Positions 1-7,616 are shown, counted from the stretch's first letter. The stretch is 17,500 nt of DNA from Rhizopus arrhizus (GCA_024220505.1 JAKZZE010000032.1:442501-460000); one strand, 5' to 3'. The notes: generated from the letters alone by a model not told the origin. Numbers and translations: made by a program.

Positions 1-659
1 TCTCATTCAGGATAAATGTTTCCATGATTAATGATCCGGTAAGTAATTGTCATTCCATACTCAACATGATCAATGACTTTGCTTCTTTTGATCGGAAGGA
101 ATCTTTTGGTTTTGTCTTTGGTTCTGCTGCTCATACTGCACTTTATCCAAAGGATTCTAAGAAGTATTGCAACTTCCACAAGACCACCAACCATAGCGAC
201 GATGAATGTCACGCTGTGAAGAAAGCATCCTCTTCTTTGGGTTCTACACGAGTTGATATTTCTTCTAGTTCTACTACCTGTTAGTGGAATCCAAGAAACT
301 TACCTTCCGGTTTGGGAAGACCGTGCCGCTTTTGTGGTGCTGACAACTGGCATCCTAGTTACCCATGTAAAGGAAAATGTCGTTCAACTGGTTCTTCGGT
401 TGACGATTCTGCTTTTGCTGGGTCTTCTCATATGTTTCGTGAAATGAGTCGATCCCCTGCTTCTTCCTTGTCTTCCATTGCTTCCTCTGATAATGGTACC
501 CCCGTCTCTGTTGGTTCTTCTGCCAATCCTACTGCAGGTAATAGTGATGTCTCTTTTGATCGTAAGACTGATGCTGCTGGTCCCGTTGTTCCTGTTTCCA
601 ATTCGTCGGATGATATGGTCACTGATGTTGTAGAAGCCTCCACTGTGACTGAAGTTGCT
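1..659 (+). pseudogene. gag 3' part with two zinc-knuckle motifs
   Basis: One frame is open across the Gag C-terminal region except for a TAG at 282-284. The first metal-binding motif, at 168-209, is Cys-X2-His-X4-His-X4-Cys, a variant knuckle found in Gag of some plant and fungal Ty3 elements. The second, at 324-368, is Cys-X2-Cys-X5-His-X4-Cys. A Ser/Thr-rich low-complexity linker (~370-650) then leads into the protease. The capsid portion lies outside the window. Family knowledge says such knuckles bind the element's RNA; here the internal stop implies a dead copy. The 3' limit is approximate because Gag and Pol are in one frame here. Confidence 0.65.
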
Positions 660-951
660 CAAACCTGTAAGTACATTATACATCACATCTTTTCCAAAGC
701 ACCTTCAAACACTATTATGCTTTATGTTCCTATTATTATAGAGCACATCAAAACATGGGTCATGATTGATATCGATTTGTCTTTTTCGTGTGCGTCTCCT
801 TCGTCCTGTTCGGCACTTGGTTTAATTCCAATACATAATCAAGGTTCAATCAAGTTAGGACATAATAGTTCAAGTACTGTAAGCCGATTAGGTATAACAG
901 ATCTTACTGTTCATCATAACAAATCTTACTGTTCATTACAACCACATCCGT
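660..951 (+). pseudogene. Aspartic protease remnant (retropepsin region)
   Basis: In the same frame as the Gag knuckles, the segment around 745-830 follows the retropepsin pattern: a hydrophobic strand, the active-site loop, then Ser-rich sequence ending in Ala-Leu-Gly-Leu. The catalytic triplet, normally Asp-Thr/Ser-Gly, reads Asp-Ile-Asp at 768-776. The aspartate remains but the glycine is lost, so activity is unlikely. A 22-bp tandem duplication at 894-937 shifts the frame, so the protease frame stops just after it while the rest of Pol continues in the next frame. The right-arm copy has the same changes. Identification rests on position just upstream of reverse transcriptase plus the loop pattern. 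Confidence 0.6.
894..937. repeat. 22-bp tandem duplication that breaks the pol frame
   Basis: Units 894-915 and 916-937 match at 20 of 22 bases. Because 22 is not a multiple of 3, the extra unit accounts exactly for the frame difference between the gag-protease frame (position 312 is a multiple of 3) and the RT frame (position 952 leaves remainder 1). The same duplication is at 17265-17308 in the right arm. Confidence 0.8.
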
Positions 952-1851
952 TTGTCACATGAATTCAAAGTGTTTGATTGTAGCAGTGATGTTCCCATTT
1001 ATTTAGGGCTTGGCATTTTACCTAAACTAAGAATAGGTTCAACAAGAGTAGCTACTTCCTGGTTAAGTTCTAATATTCCTAAAATACCTGATCCAATTAA
1101 TCCTGATGGCTATAAGCCAAATGAAGCTCCTGTTGGCACTATGCAGGATAGACATCATTTGATGAGCACTATTCAACCTTTGTTAGATGCTAATACGAGT
1201 ATCCCCATGTCTTCTCATTGTAATTTACCTGGTGCTATCATCACTCTTGATACTGAGCCCAATGCCTTTGCTTATCGAAGACAACCTGGTATTGCTATAG
1301 CTAATAGAAAGATCATGGAAGACCAAATTCAAACTTGGTTGGATGATTGTGTCATTGAGCCTGCTCCTTCCAATACTCGCTTCAATAACCCTATTTTTCT
1401 TGTTGGAAAAAAGGATGTCAACGGATTATACACTAAGAAAAGAGCAGTTGTTGATCCACGTCTGCTTAACCAACTTGTGAAGAATGTTGATAGAATGCCT
1501 TTACCTCTAATCAGTAATCTTCATCAACGTATGGGTTCTGTTGCTGTATTTACCACTTTTGACATACGAGCATGATTTCATCGTTTTCTTATCCAAGGAT
1601 CTGATAGATCTAAAACCACGTTTGCTCATCCATTTACTGGTATGCAGTATCAACTTTGTCATTGTTCTTTTGGCTTAACAAGTACCAATAACGTTGTACA
1701 GTGTGTTCTTACAAATTTGTTAGCAGATCTTCCTTACATTGCACTCTATATTGATGATTTATGTGTCTTCAGCTCCGGTTATATGAGTCAGCATGTTGAG
1801 TACGTTTGCAAAGCGTTGAAACGTCTTACTACTGAAGTTTTCGTAATATAA
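952..1851 (+). pseudogene. Reverse transcriptase domain, interrupted
   Basis: Residues 1-60 resemble the protease-to-RT connector (a Leu-Gly-x-Gly-Ile-Leu-Pro-Lys-Leu stretch). RT proper follows. A Val-Ile-Glu-Pro-x-x-Ser motif lies near 1351, an Arg-Ala-Val-Val-Asp template-grip motif near 1441, and the first catalytic region Phe-Asp-Ile-Arg-Ala at 1558-1572. That region is followed at once by a TGA (1573-1575) where sense is expected. The same frame continues past the stop through a Ser-Phe-Gly-Leu motif to the Tyr-Ile-Asp-Asp box at 1747-1758. The thumb and connection segments that normally separate YIDD from RNase H are missing (see 1835-1860). The RT catalytic aspartates survive but the domain cannot be made intact. 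Confidence 0.9.
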
Positions 1852-2313
1852 AGGATATCTTGGTGAATGCTCTGGTCATTCATATTCCTAACCTTAAGTA
1901 CCCATTCTATGTTGCAACGAGTGCTAGTACTTATGGTATCCGTAGTGTCGTTTATCAAGCCATCAATCAAGAAATCAAATATAACGCCTTGTTGCAAGAT
2001 CTCTTCCTCCTATTAAACGTTACTATCATACCAACAAACAAGAGTTGTAAGCAACTGTATTCATATTTGAGAGATATAACAAATGTATATATAGCCGTCA
2101 TTTTATCTTGACAACTCGCACTTAGTCATTTATTTCTATATGACAATAAACTGGAGGGGGGTAATAATGTCAACAATGTTGCCATATACAATATCCGTGG
2201 TAAAAGAAAAAGAAAAAAAGGAAACCAAATTTTAAAGTAAAATCTGTTATGAAATACAAATATATGCAGTCACTTCTGCAACACCATCATCATCATCATC
2301 AAAACCCTTATTG
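1852..2313 (+). pseudogene. RNase H remnant and degenerate linker to integrase
   Basis: A new frame opens at 1854-1860 with the pattern of the Ty3 RNase H start: a Leu-x-x-Ala-Leu-Val-x-x-x-Pro stretch, a Tyr-Pro-Phe-Tyr-Val-Ala strand, then a Thr-Ser-Ala-Ser motif at 1917-1928. Family members have Thr-Asp-Ala-Ser there, so the first catalytic Asp is replaced by Ser. The open frame ends at 2111. From 2112 to 2313 only a degenerate linker with runs of basic residues and an (ATC)n tract at 2284-2300 can be seen before the integrase zinc-binding region. Confidence 0.7.
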
Positions 2314-3040
2314 CATCGCGCTTTGCAATATGAAGATTATATCACACCTTCTCCTAAAGAAAGAAAAGATATAAGATTAAAGATACACTTATTAGGTCAT
2401 TATGGAATTAAAGCCATAGAACAAGCCATCATGGTGATAACCCCCATGTGACTAATTTATATCAAGATATTCAGAATGTCGTATCAAAGTGTCACGAATG
2501 CAAAATGTTTGGCATTGCCAAAACAGGCTATCATCCCCCCTAGAAGTATCCTACCTGACGGATCTCTAGATCATTAGGATATGGACCTTGACACTTTTAA
2601 TATAACATCTACGAGCGGAAATAATTTCCTTTTTGTTATGGTTGATTTATTTTCTCGCTTTATTATTTTGAAGTCATTCCCGATAAACAAGCTTTTACTA
2701 TTGTCAAACAGCTTGCTGATATATTCAGTACTTTCGGCTGGTCTAGGGTCATTGCTAGCGATAATGGAAAAGAGTTTACTGCTACCATCGTTACTAAACT
2801 TACTATTTGCTAAAAAGACCACCGTTAAACAGCTGCAATGAAGCACCAAATGATATGAAAGACCATTCTCATATTAAGCCCACTCTTAGAAGTGAAGCTA
2901 TAGATTCTAGATTAATAGAAAACAGGTTTAAATATGCTACTGAAGTCATTATCTCTGCTTTGGCTAAACGAATTAAGGAAACTCAGGATGTAGATAACAC
3001 ATATTTTATCAAAACAAGCAATTATACAACACAAAGGAAC
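2314..3040 (+). pseudogene. Integrase (HHCC zinc finger plus DDE core), frameshifted
   Basis: The zinc-binding domain shows His-X3-His (2386-2400) and Cys-X2-Cys (2490-2501), with a frame change near 2430. The catalytic core begins with Met-Asp-Leu-Asp at 2581, preceded by a TAG at 2575-2577. It then has the typical Val-Met-Val-Asp-Leu-Phe-Ser-Arg strand (~2635-2661). Another frame change near 2680 precedes the second catalytic motif, Ser-Asp-Asn-Gly-Lys-Glu-Phe (Asp at 2760-2762). The open frame from 2807 carries the C-terminal part of the enzyme. In the family, integrase inserts element cDNA into host DNA. At least three frame changes and internal stops make this copy dead; the right arm has the same lesions. 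Confidence 0.85.
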
Positions 3041-3263
3041 TCCAGGTAACTACCAGTGTCTTGTTCATTGGAAAAGGTACGAGGATCCTACAGATTATAC
3101 TTGAGAACCTATTTCTAATTTTGATGATTAGTCTTCAATTGAAACATATTGGGCTCGTCGTCAAGCAGGAAATAATACTGCTGTCTCAAAGAAAGCAAGC
3201 TTATCTAAACGTACCGTTCCTACTCGTGATCATCACAGTGGAAGCAAGAGATCAAGGCGTTAA
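3041..3263 (+). pseudogene. C-terminal chromodomain of integrase, two stops
   Basis: In the frame starting near 3045 the sequence reads Gly-Asn-Tyr-Gln-Cys-Leu-Val-His-Trp-Lys-Arg-Tyr, then Glu-Pro after a stop, and later Ile-Glu-Thr-Tyr-Trp with basic residues. This is the chromodomain signature (strand, WKxY, WEP, helix ending in YW). The Trp before Glu-Pro is a TGA (3102-3104) and a TAG interrupts the helix (3129-3131). A basic tail ends at TAA 3261-3263. Chromodomains direct chromovirus integration toward marked chromatin, a role known for the family but not testable here. Confidence 0.8.
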
Positions 3264-3455
3264 ATTGTCTGAGTAGTTGACCGTCTTTTTCCCTAAGATA
3301 ATTTTTCCTCAGTTTTCATGACAACTTACTACTACGATCCACACTCAGTTATATTATGTCTATTTATCTATTGTATGGTCATTATCGCACTTATTGTGTA
3401 TGATCCGTACTCTTTCCTGAACCTTCACTTTTCCTTTTGCCGTTTGCTTCAAATT
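3264..3455. other. Untranslated part of the element between pol and polypurine tract
   Basis: About 190 bp after the pol stop with no open frame of note, ending at the polypurine tract. It is mirrored at 14747-14938. It probably represents the 3' untranslated region of the retrotransposon. Confidence 0.5.
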
Positions 3456-3466
3456 AGAAGGAGAAA
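3456..3466 (+). promoter_or_regulatory. Polypurine tract, left copy
   Basis: An 11-nt all-purine run (AGAAGGAGAAA) sits directly before a TGTTG sequence. That is the arrangement used for plus-strand priming next to a 3' LTR, and it lies ~190 bp after the end of pol. Confidence 0.6.
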
Positions 3467-3738
3467 TGTTGTATTCACATAGATGATAAGTGAACATTCA
3501 TGGATAAGCTTAGATATCGTGGAACTATAGTCAAATTAGCTCTCTATTAATAAGTGTGGGACTTTTGCAATAGCCATTTTTGTCCTATTGCTCTTATAGG
3601 TATTCTAACTAGTGTATCAGAGGCTGATTCCAGGAATGTCAGATCAATAGTTTATCCACTTCACTGTTCCTTGATTTGCCGAGAAGGCAGCGACTAACAT
3701 TTATTCACTATCTTTCCTTTATCTTCCCATCCTTCACA
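3467..3738 (+). repeat. Probable 3' LTR, left copy (end uncertain)
   Basis: It starts TGTTGTATTCACA immediately after the polypurine tract. A TGT...ACA-bounded unit could end at 3738 (...CCTTCACA), giving ~272 bp, but other CA ends are possible and the 5' LTR is outside the window. No target-site duplication can be tested. Confidence 0.45.
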
Positions 3739-5515
3739 TATAATTACTTTTAACCGATCAATTGAAATAGCAGTAAATATCAAGACATTCAAAAAGCATA
3801 AATAGCTTCAATTGCTTTTATTAATAAAGTCATATATACAGCTTTTAGTTTCACAACTATTGTCTTTTTTACTTTTAGTTTTTGTCTCAGATTTTACATT
3901 TGGCAAAACAGAGTCATTATCCAGCTGAGTGCATTGTTGGTAATATATTTGTATTATTTTATACAAGTCATACAGTTGATGCAACATACTTGGCGATTCA
4001 GTCTGTTTCACTAGTATATTAGTTTCATAGCTTTGTATAATTATACAATAGCTTCAAAACAGACAGTCTAAGCAGAAGCAGTAATAACAGTATCAATAGT
4101 CAACCCTATGATGACCGTTTACTTTTGCTTCAGTTGCAATATTGTATAGGATGTATGGCCTATGCCAGTAGGTATAGCGAACAATGTACACACACTTATA
4201 TAAAAGAAAAGAAAAAAGAAAAAGAAAAAAAGAAAGAGCAATGGTTATAGACAATGGAAGACAAATAATGAATATAAAGAGGAAATGAGGTCATGACAGC
4301 ACCAATTCTTTATCTATCGAAACAAAAACAAAAGCGATAGCTAAAGGAATCTCTATAAGAGAAGTATATCTGGTAGTTGACTATGCAACAATGAACAGTG
4401 ATACTCAGGAGATGAATATGTGTAGAGTAGGTCAAGTCAAGGTAAGTGACACAAGATGATGGAAATGGGAAAAGACAGTTGTAAATGTTTAGTCATTGTA
4501 TGTACATGACTTGATACAAGACGATGCTTTAAACAAACGATCTATCAATAAATGAATAAAAGAGAAGAGGAAGAGAAGAGGAAGAGGAAGAGACTTTGTA
4601 TTTATTGGATTACCTTTGATGTTGAAATGATGGAGTTGCACAAAGATGGCTTAGTAATACGTCTTTATTTGCTCCTTTTTCCTTTTTTTTTTTTTTTTTT
4701 CTTTTCTCTCTTTTTTTCTTCTTTACCTTTCGTGTTTATCACAAGTCTTTTTATACAAGCAAAAAGCTTACTTTACAGCCAAAGACATAAACAGTCAAGT
4801 GTAGTCATAGACATCTCTAAAGGATCTTCTTTCCATTAATCTGTCAACAGTTGAAAACAAGCAAATAATCGATGAAAGCAAGTCTATGAAAGATGTTACC
4901 AGACCTATTCTTCCTATACGAAAAGCGGTTTAGAGCAGCTCAACAAACAGACTAGTAACTACACATCAAGCAAAGAGGAATGAGAAGGAAAAAGAAAGAG
5001 GAGCGATAGAAAAGCCTTAGTTCAGGAATACAGACGCCTGTCTACTGAAATCACCACACAATTTGAAGTAAACAAAAATCAGGAAATAAAAATAGAAATA
5101 GAAATAGAAGTATAGAGAACAGAGAGATAGCAGTAGACAATACTTTAAGCATAATGCAATCTCAGTCAATAAAATAGGAAATGGGATAATAGTGAATAGA
5201 AAGGAAATAGTATGAATGGATAACGCTATGAAGAAGAAAGAGAAGAAGAAAAAGAAAAAGATGATGATGATGATGATGAAAATATATGCTATATCATTAT
5301 AAACAAAGAAATAGTCATGGATCATAGATAGAATTCTGTATGCTTTTGAATCCAAGTAGAGTAAAGGACAAACTATCTAAGAAAGAAAGAGAGCAGAGAT
5401 AAGAAAAACAAGAGCAAGAAGACAGCAAAAGAATGGTTTATTTCGAAGAAAGGGAAGAAAGGGAAGAGAGAGGACTGTGCTTGTGAAAGTGATTGTGTGA
5501 TAGATCAACCATGGG
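3739..5515. other. Gene-poor AT-rich stretch of the left arm
   Basis: This region lies inside the putative LTR and holds no gene I can support. It contains an A/G-rich tract at 4201-4240, a purine stretch near 4558-4592, an 18-nt poly(T) run at 4683-4700 and a (GAA)/(GAT)6 tract at 5230-5280. The longest open frames here encode poly-Phe or poly-Ile from these tracts and are not genes. One small frame at 3808-3987 and an exon-like frame at 4289-4441 are noted separately. The mirror at 12685-14463 is identical except for single-base homopolymer differences. Confidence 0.6.
3808..3987 (-). CDS. Possible small hypothetical protein, left copy (weak)
   Basis: A 59-codon frame begins at an ATG (3987) and is open upstream of it. 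The predicted peptide starts Met-Leu-His-Gln-Leu-Tyr, is Tyr/Gln-rich in its first third, then Lys/Ser/Thr-rich and hydrophilic; it has no signal peptide or known motif. I do not recognise it. It lies just inside the putative LTR and runs opposite to the element. An AATAAA-like sequence lies at its 3' end. Perfect conservation between arms means little, since the whole outer arm is identical. It may be chance. Confidence 0.18.
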   Translation of the reverse strand: MLHQLYDLYKIIQIYYQQCTQLDNDSVLPNVKSETKTKSKKDNSCETKSCIYDFINKSN

Positions 5516-5528
5516 TGTATATATATAT
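5516..5528. repeat. Short TG/(TA)n microsatellite, left arm
   Basis: This 13-nt TGTATATATATAT tract corresponds to a 33-nt (TA)n run at 12652-12684 in the right arm. It marks the point where substitutions between the arms begin. Confidence 0.9.
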
Positions 5529-5914
5529 GGATCTAGTCAAGATCCACTTACTATGGCAATACTATGAAATTAGGAGAGATACAAGACTATGTGTACATGA
5601 TTTCACCATGACAACCAGTTACTCACAATTCAACATCAATGCTGATCATCCAATGGCAAGTTTACATGACAAGATATGATACAGTAATAGACAAAAGTCA
5701 TCGTGTAGAGCTTATCCTCTATTGCCTATAATGGACATAGCCATGCTATACATGCTTATTATTCATGTATGTCAAACAAGGTAAGAAGTGATGGAACAAG
5801 TAATAAGACAGTGGGGTCAGTTACTATGAGACTGTTCAGTGACAATCTTAAGGTCTTACACTTGATCAATCTATATCTTTTTTAATAAATCCCCATTTAC
5901 AAAGACATTCCTTG
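5529..5914. other. Diverged inner part of left arm, no gene
   Basis: No supportable gene. Compared with 12266-12651 it carries at least 14 substitutions, clustered at about 5600-5657 and 5800-5870. A 50-codon frame in both arms differs at seven residues and contains no motif, so it looks non-coding. The mirror stretch has the same character. Confidence 0.6.
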
Positions 5915-6008
5915 TACTATTTCTCTATGTTATTTCTCTATATTATTTCTCTATATTATTTCTCTATGTTATTTCTCTATGTTATTTCTATATGCTATTT
6001 CTATATGC
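5915..6008. repeat. 13-bp minisatellite, left arm (7 units)
   Basis: Seven units of about 13 bp based on TTATTTCTCTATG, with variant TATTTCTATATGC units at the inner end. The right arm has five units, which accounts for the 26-bp offset between the arms here. Confidence 0.9.
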
Positions 6009-6418
6009 TGCTTAGTTGCTTTTCATGTACACAAAAGGCTGTTTGAGAGGGATTTTTATAAGATACTGTAAAGCTTTATCATTAGTGAATCAAGCATTCC
6101 GATGTAAACTAATTAGTCTATAAAAAAAAAAGCGAAAACACAAACAAAGCCATGTTCTCCATTCTACACTATTCTGGCACAGTGACTAGAGGATGTGAAG
6201 AAAAGTGTCTTTGTAACCTAAAGAATGACCAAGAAAAGGGAGGAAAATAAGGATACCCCATAAATGGAAATAAGGTCAAGTACGGTCATGGATAAACTAA
6301 TGTCCGACAAGGTCAGTATCCTTCACGTGATCTTGTCTGTCATTGACGGACAATGAAATCAATTAAGGCACATTGTTGTCGATCCTATTTCTTTGTTCTC
6401 TCTTTTTCTTCTTTCCTT
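6009..6418. other. Innermost 410 bp of left arm, hairpin-rich, no gene
   Basis: No gene is visible. Against 11788-12197 it shows only three substitutions, so it is better conserved than the segment next to it. It holds short inverted pairs: AAGGATAC at 6249 with GTATCCTT at 6316, and TGTCCGACAA at 6301 with a one-mismatch partner ending at 6352. The latter pair encloses a CACGTGA element. Confidence 0.5.
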
Positions 6419-7194
6419 TTTCTCTCTCTCTCTCTTTCCCTTTCTCTTTCCCTTTCTTTTCTATTCACTTCGTAAGTACTTGTCAAATATATATACTTTT
6501 GCGTTACAAAGTGGAATTGCTTGTCCTAATGTCGTCCAGATCTACTTCCTGTGAAGGAAAAAGTTGAATAGATGGGTCAATCTAGAAGGAATGGACAACA
6601 TAATGTAAGTCATTCTGACAACATATTCTATTACTTTACTAATATCTCTAAGAGAATAAGGGAGCTTCTTTCATGGTTTATTTGAATACTTTTCGTTCAT
6701 CAGCAGAGAATATTGGCTGGCATATGTTTTTTTTTTTGTACACTCACAAGAACACTCTCTTTCTCTGCTGACAACATCATTGCTAAAACAAGTAATAAAC
6801 AAATAATAAATGAATGGTGAATGAACAATGAACAATGAAAGCTCAAGCAAGAAAGAATAGCAAAGTATACTTTAGATCAACAGTTATGATCATACTATTT
6901 GTAAAAGGTAATAGGACCGAGGCTATACAGGGTATATGGTTGGTACTTTGTCTCAATATTTACATAGTATTAAAGCCTTGGCTTGTAGATATAAGGCAAA
7001 GAAGGCATGGTATTATACAAATCTATTTCAGCTCTCTTCCTTTGTATACTAAGGATGATGGTCGATATACATGAAAGAAGCCAAAGAATATAATAAACAA
7101 TGTAAGTAACATGAGAAAGAGAGACAGAGAGAAAGACAAAGTATGATTTTATTACATAGGATATATATAAAAGTACATGTACTAAAGTCGACAT
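6419..7194. other. Spacer, AT-rich, no supportable gene
   Basis: It begins with a CT-rich tract (6419-6457) at the arm boundary. A 79-codon frame at 6835-7074 has mixed composition and no motif, start context or homology that I recognise. A GA-rich stretch lies at about 7110-7140. I see nothing else. Confidence 0.5.
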
Positions 7195-7201
7195 TGTTAG
7201 C

Positions 7202-7224
7202 CATGTCTTTACTGTAAAGACATG
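7202..7224. repeat. Perfect 11-bp inverted repeat (hairpin)
   Basis: CATGTCTTTAC at 7202-7212 and its exact complement at 7214-7224 are separated by one base. Just downstream, GGCACC (7231) pairs with GGTGCC (7261) around a CCACGTGG palindrome (7238-7245). It could be an RNA or DNA hairpin, or a binding site with an E-box core. Confidence 0.85.
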
Positions 7225-7382
7225 TTTCCAGGCACCGCCACGTGGAGGCCATGTCGAATAGGTGCCCTTCTACGTTCTTTTTTCCAAAAAGGGGAGAATC
7301 AGATAAAGCGTAAGCAATAAAGCGAAGAACCCCTGCTGAGCTGGTAAAAGTGTAGAGTTGTATTGCTGTAACTCTCTCAGTG

Positions 7383-7478
7383 TTGCTGATCTGCTATATT
7401 TCTGATCTACTATATTGCTGATCTACTGTATTGCTGATCTACTGTGTTGTTGGTGCGTTGTGTTGCTGACTTACTGTG
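7383..7478. repeat. 16-bp minisatellite, six units
   Basis: Six consecutive 16-bp units based on TTGCTGATCTACTGTA, the fifth most diverged. No open frame runs through it. Confidence 0.9.
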
Positions 7479-7616
7479 CTGTCGTGATTGGTAGAGAAAG
7501 AAAAAAGACATCGGATCTGGCTCCCTTTTATACATTTTTTGATCTTATCAAAGTTTAGTCTGTGTTGGTATGACGCGATGACAAGAAATTAACAAAAAAA
7601 AAAAAAAAAAAAAAAA

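Larger units (their letters stand above)
1..3738 (+). mobile_element. Dead Ty3/gypsy chromovirus, left copy (5' end cut by window)
   Basis: The domain order is Gag zinc knuckles, protease, reverse transcriptase, RNase H, integrase, chromodomain, polypurine tract, LTR. This Pol order, with integrase after RNase H, marks Ty3/gypsy, and the C-terminal chromodomain marks the chromovirus branch. Reading frames are broken by stops (for example at 282, 1573, 2541, 2575, 3102 and 3129), small indels and one internal deletion, so the copy is not autonomous. The 5' LTR and the start of Gag lie left of the window. The 3' boundary at ~3738 is a guess: a TGT...ACA-bounded LTR of about 272 bp would end there, but without the 5' LTR it cannot be confirmed. 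Confidence 0.9.
702..6418. repeat. Left arm of a large inverted repeat
   Basis: This stretch is the reverse complement of 11788-17500. Paired positions sum to 18202 from 702 to about 4200. The sum drifts to 18201 at an A-run near 4205, to 18200 at an A-run near 5173, to 18180 across the (TA)n tract at 5516 (20 nt longer on the right), and to 18206 across the 13-bp minisatellite at 5915 (26 nt longer on the left). Every open frame compared between 702 and 4011 gives an identical protein in both arms. The match ends within a pyrimidine-rich tract at about 6418. The arm presumably continues left of 702, but its partner lies beyond the window. Confidence 0.97.
7195..7616 (+). repeat. Possible A-tailed retroposed fragment
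   Basis: This ~420-bp stretch differs from its surroundings. It contains a perfect hairpin (7202-7224), a GC-richer nested palindrome (7231-7266), a segment resembling a Pol III A box (7333-7344, seven of nine specified positions), a 16-bp minisatellite (7383-7478) and a terminal run of 23 A (7594-7616). A tail of this kind suggests a SINE- or LINE-type end. I found no B box and no target-site duplication, so the call is tentative. Confidence 0.25.

Noticed and set aside
384..686. Two long minus-strand frames opposite gag
   Set aside because: They are shadows of the Gag low-complexity region, which has knuckle motifs only on the plus strand.
4552..4839. 95-codon frame with Glu/Lys/Arg start and poly-Phe (also 13362-13649)
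   Set aside because: It is generated by a purine repeat and a poly(T) run. The two arms differ inside the Phe run through homopolymer slippage, as expected of non-coding DNA.
5017..5355. 112-codon minus-strand frame rich in Ile and Phe (also 12845-13039)
   Set aside because: It is encoded by (GAT)n and (GAA)n tracts. A single-base homopolymer difference truncates it in the other arm.
5497..5679. 60-codon frame across the (TA)n tract (also 12501-12707)
   Set aside because: Seven amino-acid changes in about 50 residues between arms that are otherwise identical, together with TA-length change, indicate no coding constraint.
7195..7594. Solo LTR bounded by TGTTA...TAACA
   Set aside because: The ends are complementary, but the flanking five bases (GACAT and AAAAA) show no target duplication, and the 3' end runs into poly(A).
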